64,000 nt of DNA from Mesorhizobium waimense (lineage in GTDB: Bacteria; Pseudomonadota; Alphaproteobacteria; Rhizobiales; Rhizobiaceae). The notes below the pieces were generated by a model. The model made no database searches, was not told the DNA's origin, and saw only the letters and a list, made by a program, of their open reading frames with translations. Positions 18,217 to 26,723 of this stretch are shown here, piece after piece; the stretch's first letter is position 1; each line of letters begins with the position of its first letter. The translations under genes were made by a program, and so were the position numbers. The DNA lies in assembly GCF_003601975.1 (NCBI RefSeq), contig NZ_QZWZ01000021.1, forward strand, positions 52,844 through 116,843. The letters run 5' to 3'.

Positions 18217-19125
18217 TTAGTCGCCACCCTCGCCTCCACCGGCATCCCGGAGCTCGAGCAGCCGCCGATAGAGCGCCTGCTTCTGGCCGCCGGTCATTTT
18301 CGCCGCTTCCGCCGCCGCCTTGGAGGCCGGCATTTCGGCGGCGAGGGACAGCAGCAGCCGGTCGATGTCTTCAGGCTCGTCGGCCTTGGCCTCGGCCGGT
18401 CCGACACAGATGACGATTTCGCCCTTCGGCGTGTCGGCCGCTGCATAGTGGTCGGCGAGCGTTTGCAGCGTGCCGGTCCGCATTTCCTCGAAAGTCTTGG
18501 TCAACTCGCGCCCGATCGCCGCCTTGCGGGCGCCGCCCAAGGCCCCCACCATGGCGGCAAGCGTCTCGGCCAGCCGGCGCGGCGATTCGAAGAAGATCAG
18601 CGTTGCCGGCACGGCTTTCAACGCCTCCAGCCGCGTCAGGCGTTGCCCGGTCTTCACCGGCAAGAACCCGGCGAACAGGAAGGCGTCGGAAGGCAGGCCG
18701 GAGGCAGTCAGCGCCGCAAGCGCCGCCGAAGGGCCGGGGATCGGGACGACGCGGATGCCGTGGTCGAGTGCTTCGCCGACCAGCCGGTAGCCGGGATCGG
18801 AGATCAGCGGCGTGCCGGCGTCCGAGATCAGCGCCACGCTCTGCCCGGCTTCGAGCGCCGCGATCAGCTTCGGTCCGGCTTCGCCGGCATTGTGTTCGTG
18901 ATAGGCGGTGGTGCGGCGGCGGATGCCGTAGCGGTCCAGCAGCACGCGCGAAACCCGCGTGTCCTCGCAGGCGACGATGTCGGCGGCGGCCAGTGTTTCC
19001 AGCGCGCGCAGCGTGATGTCGGCCAGATTGCCGATCGGCGTCGCCACCAGATAGAGCGCCGGCTCGAGCGGCCGCGCCGGTATCTCGGTCTGCCCGATCA
19101 CATAGCTGCGTTTGTCGCCGGTCAC
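18217..19125 (-). CDS. rsmI: 16S rRNA (cytidine(1402)-2'-O)-methyltransferase
   Basis: 302 aa member of the tetrapyrrole-methylase-fold family. Motifs: LYLVATPIGNLADITLRA at the N-terminus, ACEDTRVSRVLLDRYG, SDAGTPLISDPGYRLV and PIPGPSAALAALTASGLP, all diagnostic of RsmI. It methylates C1402 of 16S rRNA near the P site. A hydrophilic C-terminal tail of about 40 residues is usual. It converges on uppP. Confidence 0.95.
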   Translation of the reverse strand: MTGDKRSYVIGQTEIPARPLEPALYLVATPIGNLADITLRALETLAAADIVACEDTRVSRVLLDRYGIRRRTTAYHEHNAGEAGPKLIAALEAGQSVALISDAGTPLISDPGYRLVGEALDHGIRVVPIPGPSAALAALTASGLPSDAFLFAGFLPVKTGQRLTRLEALKAVPATLIFFESPRRLAETLAAMVGALGGARKAAIGRELTKTFEEMRTGTLQTLADHYAAADTPKGEIVICVGPAEAKADEPEDIDRLLLSLAAEMPASKAAAEAAKMTGGQKQALYRRLLELRDAGGGEGGD

Positions 19126-19279
19126 CGGTGCCCTCTTGCGTGCCTTTGGTCCTGTTTGGCACGGCGCACGCCCGGTTGCAAAACGTGACGACGATGTAAT
19201 GCGGCCGCCATGCCTTTGCCACAGTGCGGAACGAAACCAAGCCCGGCGAATTACCCCTGAGTCTCGGGAGGAGGACAGG

Positions 19280-19483
19280 ATGGACAGCCTGAAGATACAG
19301 GACGTTTTCGAGCCCTATTATGCCGGCCGCAAGCGCTTTGCCGCGCGGCGAGACAAGAGCCAGCCGGTCGAAGCTCAGAACGATCCCGACAGCGCGGAAG
19401 TCAGGCATTGGCTATTGCGCCGCCTGCTGGCCGAACCGAGGACCATAATCGAGACCGAAACCGACAGCACGACGGAGCACTGA
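19280..19483 (+). CDS. Small conserved-looking hypothetical protein (67 aa)
   Basis: It starts at ATG 19280 with a strong GGGAGGAGGAC site just upstream. The product is small, basic and charged (FEPYYAGRKRFAARR), with a short helical C-terminal part (HWLLRRLLAEP). No family is recognised. It is divergent from rsmI and followed by another short open frame at 19491. Confidence 0.55.
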   Translation: MDSLKIQDVFEPYYAGRKRFAARRDKSQPVEAQNDPDSAEVRHWLLRRLLAEPRTIIETETDSTTEH

Positions 19484-19490
19484 CCGGACG

Positions 19491-19679
19491 ATGCCCAATC
19501 GCTTCGATATCTTCATCACCCGTCTTGAAACGAAAAGCGCCCGCGAGGGCGGGCCGCCTCATCCAATGAACGACCAGCACAACGTCCGCCGCGACAAGGC
19601 CGATGCCAAACCGCAACGGAATGGAGAGGCGCATCCCGAGAAGGACCGCGGCAAGCGCCGCTTCAAGCACGACGCCTGA
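19491..19679 (+). CDS. Small hydrophilic hypothetical protein (62 aa)
   Basis: It starts 8 bases after the previous small gene, with no clear ribosome site. The product is rich in Lys, Arg, Asp and Asn (EKDRGKRRFKHDA at the end) and is probably disordered. No homology can be recognised. It may not be a real gene. Confidence 0.3.
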   Translation: MPNRFDIFITRLETKSAREGGPPHPMNDQHNVRRDKADAKPQRNGEAHPEKDRGKRRFKHDA

Positions 19680-19716
19680 CTAGCAAACCTCCGCGATTGG
19701 CCGAGACGGCCCTCCC

Positions 19717-19875
19717 TTCGTCATCCTGGGGCGAAGCAAGGAGCGAAGCGACGCAGCGCAGACCCCAGGATCCATGCCGTGACATCAAGGCGTTGCAACG
19801 GTTCAGGATTCTAGCGACGCATGCCTCGGCTGAGGTTGCGGCATGGATCCTCGGGTCAAGCTCGAGGATGACGAA
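19717..19875. repeat. Composite rhizobial intergenic repeat, copy 2 plus inverted half
   Basis: 19717-19783 is a close copy of the 18118 repeat. 19839-19875 (GCGGCATGGATCCTCGGG...GAGGATGACGAAG) is a related unit in opposite orientation. The two units face each other with about 55 bp between, in the gap between the small ORFs and the phosphatase gene. Confidence 0.75.
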
Positions 19876-19904
19876 GGCGCGGTAGCGAACGCCAGCCACG
19901 CCAC

Positions 19905-20228
19905 TCAGCCCAGATATCGCGGTACCTTCGCCTCCAGAAGCCGAACCAACTCCGGGTCCATGAATTCATAGTCGTCCGGAATATCGAGGCAGATGACCCG
20001 AGCCGTCTTCAGGCTCGCCTTGTACTTCTTCTGCAGTTTGGCGCGATGCGCCGTTTCCATGACGAAGATGATGTCGGCCCAGGCGACGAGTTCATGCGTC
20101 AGCGGGGTGTCGGCGTCGTGATTGGTGCCGGCCGAGGCGACCTCGATGTCCCTTCGCTTTGAAAACACCTGCTCCGCCGTCGGGCTGCGCAAGCGGTTCT
20201 GGCTGCAGACGAAGAGGACGTTTTTCAC
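19905..20228 (-). CDS. Low-molecular-weight protein tyrosine phosphatase-like protein
   Basis: 107 aa from GTG 20228 (GGA five bases upstream). The N-terminal phosphatase loop is VCSQNRLRSPTAE, which keeps Cys-x5-Arg-Ser. The usual acidic loop is reduced, and the protein is shorter than classical LMW-PTPs (about 150 aa). It belongs to a short subfamily of unknown substrate. It is 21 bases downstream of a low-GC orphan gene on the same strand. Confidence 0.82.
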   Translation of the reverse strand: MKNVLFVCSQNRLRSPTAEQVFSKRRDIEVASAGTNHDADTPLTHELVAWADIIFVMETAHRAKLQKKYKASLKTARVICLDIPDDYEFMDPELVRLLEAKVPRYLG

Positions 20229-20249
20229 CTGCTTCCATCTTTGGCCTGG

Positions 20250-20573
20250 CTATTCCTCATCCCATATCTCGCGTATCGTTTTGGTTAGAGGGATGTACTG
20301 ATCGGGCGTAAGTCCGCACGGATCGAATTCTATCGAGTCCTCCTTAGCAGCCGCTCTAATATTTATCCCAACATATGTCATAAGATTGCCTACTACGTCG
20401 AACTCACTTAAGCCTGACAGATTAACTTTTCTGGTTCTTTGGTTTTTTGTGAATATTGCCTCCGCTTTATAGATGTCGTCGAACTCCAGGGATCTTGATA
20501 TCTCTCCTAGTCCAAACTCGAAAACATCGTCCGTGTTCAATGTCCGCAGCGTCTCGTGGATCAGGAACTTCAT
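20250..20573 (-). CDS. Hypothetical protein, low-GC orphan (107 aa)
   Basis: It starts at ATG 20573 with AGGGG seven bases upstream and ends at TAG. The acidic product (for example FEFGLGEISRSLEFDDIYKAEA) is not recognised. Its base composition is clearly more A/T-rich than every neighbour, with many TTT, AAT and TTA triplets, which points to recent acquisition. It forms an operon with the phosphatase-like gene. Small acidic proteins of this sort include contact-toxin immunity proteins, but nothing here proves that. Confidence 0.7.
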   Translation of the reverse strand: MKFLIHETLRTLNTDDVFEFGLGEISRSLEFDDIYKAEAIFTKNQRTRKVNLSGLSEFDVVGNLMTYVGINIRAAAKEDSIEFDPCGLTPDQYIPLTKTIREIWDEE

Positions 20574-20690
20574 GGCAGACCCCTATTGGACGCGGCGCGA
20601 CGCGCCTTCAGACAAGCAAGCCAAATGTCTAGCATCCTTGCTGGAGCCCGATAAATCGTCCACCACAGTCCGATCATTTGGCCTCTTGGC

Positions 20691-21854
20691 TTATCGCGCC
20701 AGATCCGCCACCACCGCGTCGAGCACGATCATGCCGGCCGGCGTGGCGCGCAGGCGGGCATTGCCGATCGGCGCCACCAGTCCTTCGCCCTGCAGCACAG
20801 ACAGCCGCGCGCTCGACAGGCCACGGCCGGAGAATGCCTCGTATCGGGAAAGGTCGATGCCTTCGGCCAGCCGCAGCCCCATCAGCAGGAACTCGTCGGC
20901 CTCTTCCGATCGCGTCAGGATCTCGCCACCGGTAACGCCATGGCCCTTGGCCTCGACCAGATTGGCCCAGGTCTCCGGCATTCTCTCGGCGATCGTCACC
21001 ACGCGGTGCCCGTTCTCGACGAAGCGGCCATGCGCGCCGGGACCGACGCCGACATATTCGCCATAGCGCCAGTAGGTCAGATTGTGCCGGCTTTCGGCGC
21101 CCGGCCTTGCGTGGTTGGAAATCTCGTAGGCCGGCAGCCCGTGTGCTGAGGTGATCTCCTGGGTCAGCGCGTAGAGATCGGCGGCGTGGTCGTTGTCCGG
21201 AATGGCGAATTTCTTGGCCGCATGCAGCGCATGGAACGGCGTGCCTTCCTCGATGGTCAGCTGGTAGAGCGACAGATGGTCGGCGGCATGGCCGATCGCC
21301 TGTTCCAGCTCCGCCTGCCAGGCCGCCGGCGTCTGGCCGGGCCGGGCATAGATCAGGTCGAACGAGAGGCGGGGGAATATTTCCCGAGCGAGCCCGATAG
21401 CATGCAGCGCCTCCTCGACACTGTGCAGTCGGCCGAGAAAGCGCAGATCCTTGTCGTTGAGCGCCTGCACCCCAAGCGACACCCGGTTGACGCCCGCCGC
21501 GCGGTAGCCACGAAAGCGCTCGGCCTCGACCGAGGAGGGGTTCGCCTCCAGCGTCACCTCGATGCCATCAGGCACGGTCCAGTTTTTCGCCACCGCGTTG
21601 AGCACCGTCGCCACGGTTTCCGGCTTCATCAGCGATGGCGTGCCGCCGCCGAGAAAAATGCTGGTCACCTCGCGCGGCCCTGTGCGGGCGCGCATTGTCG
21701 CCAATTCCGTCTCGAAGGCGCGCGCAAAGCGCTCCTGGTCGACCGGCTGGTGGCGCACATGGCTGTTGAAGTCGCAATAGGGGCACTTGGCCGCGCAGAA
21801 CGGCCAATGGATGTAGACGCCGAAGCCGGGGCTGCGGTCGAGCTGCATGGTCAT
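20691..21854 (-). CDS. hemW: Radical SAM heme chaperone HemW (coproporphyrinogen III oxidase-like)
   Basis: 387 aa from ATG 21854; ATG 21869 is an alternative. The radical SAM cluster motif is CAAKCPYCDF in VYIHWPFCAAKCPYCDFNSH. Other motifs are FLGGGTPSLM and VNRVSLGVQALND, and the HemW C-terminal domain ends the protein. It inserts heme into respiratory enzymes rather than oxidising coproporphyrinogen. It is the last gene of the rph-VOC-rdgB-hemW cluster, with the rdgB stop a few bases upstream. Confidence 0.93.
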   Translation of the reverse strand: MTMQLDRSPGFGVYIHWPFCAAKCPYCDFNSHVRHQPVDQERFARAFETELATMRARTGPREVTSIFLGGGTPSLMKPETVATVLNAVAKNWTVPDGIEVTLEANPSSVEAERFRGYRAAGVNRVSLGVQALNDKDLRFLGRLHSVEEALHAIGLAREIFPRLSFDLIYARPGQTPAAWQAELEQAIGHAADHLSLYQLTIEEGTPFHALHAAKKFAIPDNDHAADLYALTQEITSAHGLPAYEISNHARPGAESRHNLTYWRYGEYVGVGPGAHGRFVENGHRVVTIAERMPETWANLVEAKGHGVTGGEILTRSEEADEFLLMGLRLAEGIDLSRYEAFSGRGLSSARLSVLQGEGLVAPIGNARLRATPAGMIVLDAVVADLAR

Positions 21855-21873
21855 GCCGTGCCCAATCATGCCA

Positions 21874-22536
21874 TCAATCCGAACCGAGCCGGGCGCGCGC
21901 GAACTTCTGGAAGGCGCCGGCGCGGTGCGACAGCGCCGTCGGCTGGCCGGGCTTCCAGCCATGCTTCTCCTCGGCGCTCATTTCGCCGAAAGTCTTTTCG
22001 AAACCGTCCGGCAAAAACACCGGGTCGTAGCCAAAGCCGAGTGTGCCGCGCGGCGGCCACACCAGCGTACCCTCGGCCTCGCCGCGGAAATATTCGGCAT
22101 TGCCATCGGGAAAGGCCAGGCAGATGACGGCGACGAAACGGCCTTTGCGCTGTGCCGGATCCACCGCGCCGACCTCCTGCAGCGCCACTTCCGTGCGCTG
22201 CATGGCCATGCCGAAATCGCGAGAACCATCAGGGGTTTCGGCCCAGTTAGCGGTGTAGACGCCGGGCGCGCCGTCGAGCGCGTCGACGCAGAGGCCCGAA
22301 TCGTCAGACAGCGCCGGCAGGCCGGTCGCCTTGGCGGCGGCGAAGGCCTTGATGTAGGCATTTTCCTCGAAGGTGGTGCCGGTCTCGTCCGGTTCCGGCA
22401 GGCCATACTCCTTGGCCGATTTCGCCTCGAAGCCGAACGGCGCCATCAGGTCGGAGAATTCGCGCAGCTTGCCTTCATTGTGGCTGGCGACGACGATCTT
22501 TTGTCCCTCAAGGGAATGAAAAGTTGGCTGATGCAT
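21874..22536 (-). CDS. rdgB: XTP/dITP diphosphatase
   Basis: 220 aa from ATG 22536, which shares one base with the upstream stop (TGATG). It hydrolyses non-canonical purine nucleotides (XTP, ITP, dITP) to monophosphates. Signature motifs: VVASHNEGKLREFSDL at the N-terminus, LSDDSGLCVDALDGAPGVY and LGFGYDPVFLPDG. An HRAGAFQKFARAR-like tail (LSHRAGAFQKF) is conserved. Confidence 0.95.
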   Translation of the reverse strand: MHQPTFHSLEGQKIVVASHNEGKLREFSDLMAPFGFEAKSAKEYGLPEPDETGTTFEENAYIKAFAAAKATGLPALSDDSGLCVDALDGAPGVYTANWAETPDGSRDFGMAMQRTEVALQEVGAVDPAQRKGRFVAVICLAFPDGNAEYFRGEAEGTLVWPPRGTLGFGYDPVFLPDGFEKTFGEMSAEEKHGWKPGQPTALSHRAGAFQKFARARLGSD

Positions 22537-22946
22537 CAGAGGCCCCAGATCCTTGGCTCGGCGAATTCGATCGAATTGCCGGAGGGGTCGCGTATATAGA
22601 TCGAGCGCCCGCCTTGCGGCCATTCGAACTCGCTTTCGATGGCGATTTTTTTCGCCTGAAGATGCGCCCGCCAGCCGGCGATCTCGCCCGCGCTCGCCGC
22701 GAAGCAGAGGTGACCATCGCCGACCGTGCCATGCGGCGGCACCTTCAGCCTGGCATCGGGCGCCGGCGGCACCGTGGTGGCCTCGGCGTTGAAGAGCAGC
22801 AGCACGCCATCGCCGCAGCGGAAGAACACATGCCTGCCCTCGACCTTGCCCAAGACCTCGAGCCCGAGCATGTCGCGATAGAAGGCTTCCGCGGCAGCCA
22901 AATCGGTGACGTAGAGGGCCGATTCGAGGATTGCGGAAGGTCTCAT
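22536..22946 (-). CDS. VOC family protein (glyoxalase/bleomycin-resistance fold)
   Basis: 136 aa. Two paired beta-alpha-beta3 modules are visible (LESALYVTDLAAAEAFYRDM and GHLCFAASAGEIAGWRAHLQ). Metal-ligand candidates are the glutamate in SALYVTD/LEVLG and the C-terminal SIEFAEP motif. The substrate is unknown. It sits inside the rph-rdgB-hemW cluster, 7 bases after rph. Confidence 0.87.
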   Translation of the reverse strand: MRPSAILESALYVTDLAAAEAFYRDMLGLEVLGKVEGRHVFFRCGDGVLLLFNAEATTVPPAPDARLKVPPHGTVGDGHLCFAASAGEIAGWRAHLQAKKIAIESEFEWPQGGRSIYIRDPSGNSIEFAEPRIWGL

Positions 22947-22953
22947 GGCAAGC

Positions 22954-23670
22954 CTATGCGACGGCCATCTGCTGCAGGCTGACGAGGCGCTGGATGCCCT
23001 TCTTGGCCAGGCCCATCAGCGCGGCGAACTGGTCTTCCGAGAAGGGCTCGCCCTCGGCCGTGCCCTGGATCTCGACGATGCCGCCCTTGCCGGTCATGAC
23101 GAAATTGGCGTCGGTGCCGGCGGAGGAGTCCTCGATATAGTCGAGATCGATGACCGGTTGGCCGTCAAGGATGCCGCAGGAAATCGCCGCGACATGGTCC
23201 TTCAGCACCTTGGCGACGCTGGCCATTTGCCGCGCTTCCATCCAGCGCAGGCAATCGTAAAGCGCCACCCAGCCGCCGGTGATCGAGGCGGTGCGGGTGC
23301 CGCCATCGGCCTGGATCACGTCGCAGTCGACGGTGATCTGCTGCTCGCCCAGCGCCTGCAGGTCGACCACGGCGCGCAAGGAGCGGCCGATCAGCCGCTG
23401 GATTTCCAGCGTGCGGCCGCCCTGCTTGCCGGCGGAAGCCTCGCGGCGCATGCGTTCGCCGGTCGAGCGCGGCAGCATGCCGTATTCCGCCGTCACCCAG
23501 CCCTTGCCGGAATTGCGCATCCAGGCCGGCACCTTTTCCTCCAGGCTCGCCGTGCACAAGACATGCGTGTCGCCGAACTTCACCAGGCACGAGCCTTCGG
23601 CGTGTTTGGAGACGCCGCGTTCGAAGGAGATGGCGCGCATTTCGTCGGTTTGGCGTTTGGAGGGGCGCAT
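22954..23670 (-). CDS. rph: Ribonuclease PH
   Basis: 238 aa. Phosphorolytic 3'-5' exonuclease that trims tRNA 3' ends. Motifs: MRPSKRQTDEMR at the start, RSTGERMRREAS, QVLGEQQITVDCDV-like (LQALGEQQITVDCDVIQADGG has the conserved DCDVIQADGGTR) and ITGGWVAL. It is the first gene of the rdgB-hemW cluster and is divergent from hrcA, as in many rhizobia. Confidence 0.96.
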   Translation of the reverse strand: MRPSKRQTDEMRAISFERGVSKHAEGSCLVKFGDTHVLCTASLEEKVPAWMRNSGKGWVTAEYGMLPRSTGERMRREASAGKQGGRTLEIQRLIGRSLRAVVDLQALGEQQITVDCDVIQADGGTRTASITGGWVALYDCLRWMEARQMASVAKVLKDHVAAISCGILDGQPVIDLDYIEDSSAGTDANFVMTGKGGIVEIQGTAEGEPFSEDQFAALMGLAKKGIQRLVSLQQMAVA

Positions 23671-23754
23671 TCAGGCCTCTTTCTTCTGGTTTTCCGGAAT
23701 CGTGGGCGGCTTGTAGACGCATGCGGCCCATGGCGCAAAGGAAAATGGACCGGG

Positions 23755-23782
23755 TTGCGCGGGCACGGCCTAAGTCTATATT
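23755..23782 (+). promoter_or_regulatory. Candidate promoter of hrcA
   Basis: TTGCGC (23755-23760) and TATATT (23777-23782) with a 16-bp spacer, ending 25 bases before the ATG at 23807. No CIRCE inverted repeat (TTAGCACTC-N9-GAGTGCTAA) is visible upstream. Confidence 0.45.
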
Positions 23783-23806
23783 TGAGCCGGAGGTTTTTTG
23801 GCTCGA

Positions 23807-24889
23807 ATGACCAAGGCAGTCGATCCCGCGTCGCAGTCGCCCGTGCTCCAGTCGCTCGACATGCGCTCGCGCGACATTTTTCGGCGCATCGTCGATTCCT
23901 ATCTGAGGGATGGCGAGCCGGTCGGTTCGCGCAGCCTGTCGCGCATCCTGCCGTCGTCGCTGTCGCCGGCCACTATCCGCAATGTGATGAGCGACCTCGA
24001 ACATCTCGGCCTGATCTACGCCCCTCACATCTCGGCCGGCCGCTTGCCGACCCAGACCGGCCTGCGCTTCTTCGTCGATGCCTTCATGGAGCTTGGCGAC
24101 CTTTCCGACGAGGAGCGCCGCACGATCGAGGCGCAGGTGCGCGCCTCCGGCTCGGGCGCGACGCTTGAGCATATGCTGACCGAGGCCAGCCAGATGCTGT
24201 CGGGCATGTCGCGCGGCGCCGGCCTGGTGCTCGCCGCCAAGAACGAGGTGGCGCTCAAGCACATCGAATTCATCCAGCTCGAGCCGACCAAGGCGCTGGC
24301 CGTGCTGGTCTCGCAGAACGGCGATGTCGAGAACCGTGTCGTCGACCTGCCCGCCGGCATCACCGTCTCGCAATTGCATGAGGCCTCGAACTTCCTCAAC
24401 GCCCATATCCGTGGTCGCACGCTGGCCGAGGCGCGCATCGAGATCGCCCGCATCAAAGAAGAGACCAGGGCCGCGCTCGACACGCTGTCGCAGGATCTGG
24501 TCGAGAAGGGCCTGGCGGTCTGGGCCGGCGCCGACAGCGGCCTGCCGGCGCGCCTCATCGTGCGCGGCCGTGCCAATCTCTTGGAAAACGTCACCGCCCA
24601 GGCCGACATCGAATTGCTGCGCCATCTGTTCGAGGACCTGGAAACGCAGGACGGGCTGGTCCAACTGCTCGACCTTGCCGAGGAAGGGCCCGGCGTGCGC
24701 ATCTTCATCGGCTCGGAAAACAAGCTGTTTTCGCTGTCCGGCTCGTCGCTGGTCGTCGCGCCCTATCGCGACAAGGACGCGCGCGTCGTCGGTGCGCTCG
24801 GCGTCATCGGTCCGACGCGTCTGAACTACGCCCGCATAGTGCCGATGGTTGACTATACGGCGCAGCTGATTTCGCGCATGCTGCGCTAG
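23807..24889 (+). CDS. hrcA: Heat-inducible transcription repressor HrcA
   Basis: 360 aa from ATG 23807, or 363 aa from TTG 23798; a GGAGG at 23789 sits 4 bases before the TTG and 13 before the ATG, so the start is not settled. The N-terminal winged helix (SRDIFRRIVDSYLRDGEPVGSR; SSLSPATIRNVMSDLE) and the conserved GLIYAPHISAGRLPTQTGLR are diagnostic. It represses groESL-type genes through CIRCE. grpE, which often follows hrcA, is not in the next positions here; a repeat and a short gene are found instead. Confidence 0.94.
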   Translation: MTKAVDPASQSPVLQSLDMRSRDIFRRIVDSYLRDGEPVGSRSLSRILPSSLSPATIRNVMSDLEHLGLIYAPHISAGRLPTQTGLRFFVDAFMELGDLSDEERRTIEAQVRASGSGATLEHMLTEASQMLSGMSRGAGLVLAAKNEVALKHIEFIQLEPTKALAVLVSQNGDVENRVVDLPAGITVSQLHEASNFLNAHIRGRTLAEARIEIARIKEETRAALDTLSQDLVEKGLAVWAGADSGLPARLIVRGRANLLENVTAQADIELLRHLFEDLETQDGLVQLLDLAEEGPGVRIFIGSENKLFSLSGSSLVVAPYRDKDARVVGALGVIGPTRLNYARIVPMVDYTAQLISRMLR

Positions 24890-24955
24890 GTGTATCGATA
24901 TTCGGGTGAGACCGGTCTGCAAATGGCGGCGGCCTGACCCGAATCTCAACACACC
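24889..24955 (+). repeat. 3'-end palindromic repeat family, complete short copy
   Basis: GGTGTATCGATATTCGGGT and ACCCGAATCTCAACACACC are inverted arms around CCGGTCTGCAAATGGCGGCGG-like sequence. The left arm starts on the last base of the hrcA stop codon. Related copies: 27342-27479 and 995-1037. Confidence 0.75.
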
Positions 24956-24987
24956 TGGGAACGAACAGGCTGCAGAGGAGAAAAAGA

Positions 24988-25185
24988 ATGGCGCTGGAAT
25001 CGTTGAAGGCCCAGATCAGCCTGCTGCTCGAGGAAATGGTCAACCAGCCCGAGGACCAGCACGAAGTGCAGGAGCAACTGCGCGAGAAGCTGCAGGAAAT
25101 GCGCGCCATGGGCCTTCCGCTGCCGGCGGATCTCGTTGAATTGGAAAAGCGTCTCGACGACGATTTCTACGCTGCCGGGACCTGA
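24988..25185 (+). CDS. Small conserved hypothetical protein (65 aa)
   Basis: It starts at ATG 24988 with GAGGAG nearby (GCAGAGGAGAAAAAGA). The product is acidic and strongly helical (LEEMVNQPEDQHEVQEQLRE), probably a coiled coil. No function is known. It lies between hrcA and the sorbosone-dehydrogenase-like gene. Confidence 0.7.
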   Translation: MALESLKAQISLLLEEMVNQPEDQHEVQEQLREKLQEMRAMGLPLPADLVELEKRLDDDFYAAGT

Positions 25186-25281
25186 ACCGGCGATCCTTCA
25201 AATCCCTGTGTGCCAAGGCCCTGCTCGGAACAAGCAGGCTGGTCTGCCCGTTTCGCTGGTCAAGGTGAACCGGAGACTACC

Positions 25282-26637
25282 ATGATCCGACGTGTCGGTC
25301 TGGCGGTCGTTGTCGCCGCTCTGTTTGTCGTCCCCAGCAGCTTCGCGCAACAGGCGGAACAGCGATTGTTGGAAGGGAAGGCCGCTTTCGGCGACTGGAA
25401 GGCCGACAGACCGGGCGTGCGCCGGTTGATCAGGCCTGATGATATGCAAGCCCCTTACCTCACCGAATCCGCGTCCAACGGCGCCGGCCTTGCCGATCGC
25501 CCCGAAGGCGCCAAGCCAATTCTGCCGCCGGGCTTTTCGGTAGAGCTGATTGCCTCCGGCATCGACAGTCCGCGTGTCGTGCGCATGGCGCCCAATGGCG
25601 ATCTGTTCGTCGCTGACAGCAAGGCCAACCAGATCCGCGTCTACCGTCTTACCGAGGGCAGCGGCAAGCCTGCCGAGGAAACCACTTTCGCCAAGGGCCT
25701 CAACCGGCCCTACGGCATCGCCTTCTACCCGCCGGGCGACAAGCCGCAATGGGTGTATGTGGCGAACAGGGATGGCGTCGTGCGCTTTGCCTATCGCGAC
25801 GGCGACCTCAAGGCCGCCGGCGAGCCGGAAACCATCGTCGCCGACATACCCTCCAGCCACCATTGGACCCGCGACATCACCTTTTCGCCCGACGGCAAGA
25901 CGCTCTATCTGTCGGTCGGCTCCGGCTCCAACATTGCCGAGGATATAGGCAAGGAACCGAAGGGCGGCGTCGAGCAATGGGCGAAATCGCAGCCGCTGGG
26001 TGCGGCCTGGGGCTCCGAGCAAGGCCGCGCCGACGTTCTGGCCTTCGATCCCGACGGCAAGAACCGGCGCAGCTTCGCCACCGGGCTGCGCAACTGTTCC
26101 GGCATGACCGTTCAGCCAGCCACCGGCGCGCTCTGGTGCGTCGTCAACGAGCGCGACGAACTCGGCGACAATGTCCCGTTCGAATATGCGACGACGGTCA
26201 AGGACGGCGGCTTCTACGGCTGGCCCTGGTATTACATCGGCAACAACGAGGATCCGCGCCACCAGGGCGAGCGTCCCGACCTTGCCGGCAAGGTGACTGT
26301 GCCTGACGTGCTGATGCAGGCGCATTCGGCGCCGCTCAACATTGCCTTCTATGCCGGCAAGAGCTTCCCGACCGAATATCAAGGCGATGCCTTCGTCGCC
26401 CTGCACGGGTCCTGGAACCGCAACATCAGGACGGGTTACAAGGTGGTGCGGCTCAAGTTCAAGGACGGCAAGCCGACCGGCGAGTATGAGGATTTCATGA
26501 CCGGTTTCGTCATCGCCGATGACGCGGTCTGGGGTCGGCCGGTTGGCGTTGCTGTAGCCAGGGACGGTTCGCTGATCGTCACCGAAGACGGCAACGGCAC
26601 GATCTGGCGCGTCACTTACAACGACGGCCCGACCTGA
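25282..26637 (+). CDS. PQQ-dependent/L-sorbosone dehydrogenase-like secreted beta-propeller
   Basis: 451 aa from ATG 25282. A signal peptide (LAVVVAALFVVPSSFAQQ) predicts export. The rest is a glucose/sorbosone dehydrogenase-type propeller: LPPGFSVELIASGIDSPRVV, GLNRPYGIAFYPPG, DITFSPDGKTLYLSVGSGSN, ATGLRNCSGM-like ATGLRNCSG and FVALHGSWNR. Family members are periplasmic sugar or aldose dehydrogenases that may need PQQ; the true substrate is unknown. A LysE exporter gene follows 86 bases downstream. Confidence 0.85.
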   Translation: MIRRVGLAVVVAALFVVPSSFAQQAEQRLLEGKAAFGDWKADRPGVRRLIRPDDMQAPYLTESASNGAGLADRPEGAKPILPPGFSVELIASGIDSPRVVRMAPNGDLFVADSKANQIRVYRLTEGSGKPAEETTFAKGLNRPYGIAFYPPGDKPQWVYVANRDGVVRFAYRDGDLKAAGEPETIVADIPSSHHWTRDITFSPDGKTLYLSVGSGSNIAEDIGKEPKGGVEQWAKSQPLGAAWGSEQGRADVLAFDPDGKNRRSFATGLRNCSGMTVQPATGALWCVVNERDELGDNVPFEYATTVKDGGFYGWPWYYIGNNEDPRHQGERPDLAGKVTVPDVLMQAHSAPLNIAFYAGKSFPTEYQGDAFVALHGSWNRNIRTGYKVVRLKFKDGKPTGEYEDFMTGFVIADDAVWGRPVGVAVARDGSLIVTEDGNGTIWRVTYNDGPT

Positions 26638-26723
26638 GGCCCTCACCCTCTGGCGCAATCGAATCCGGTTAACAGCCCAGGCGCTTTCGTGCGAAAAGGC
26701 GCCTTCACTCAAAGGCTGGACCC

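Noticed and set aside
23165..24952. 595-codon minus-strand open frame across rph and hrcA
   Set aside because: It is antisense to hrcA and out of frame with rph; both known genes have full family motifs.
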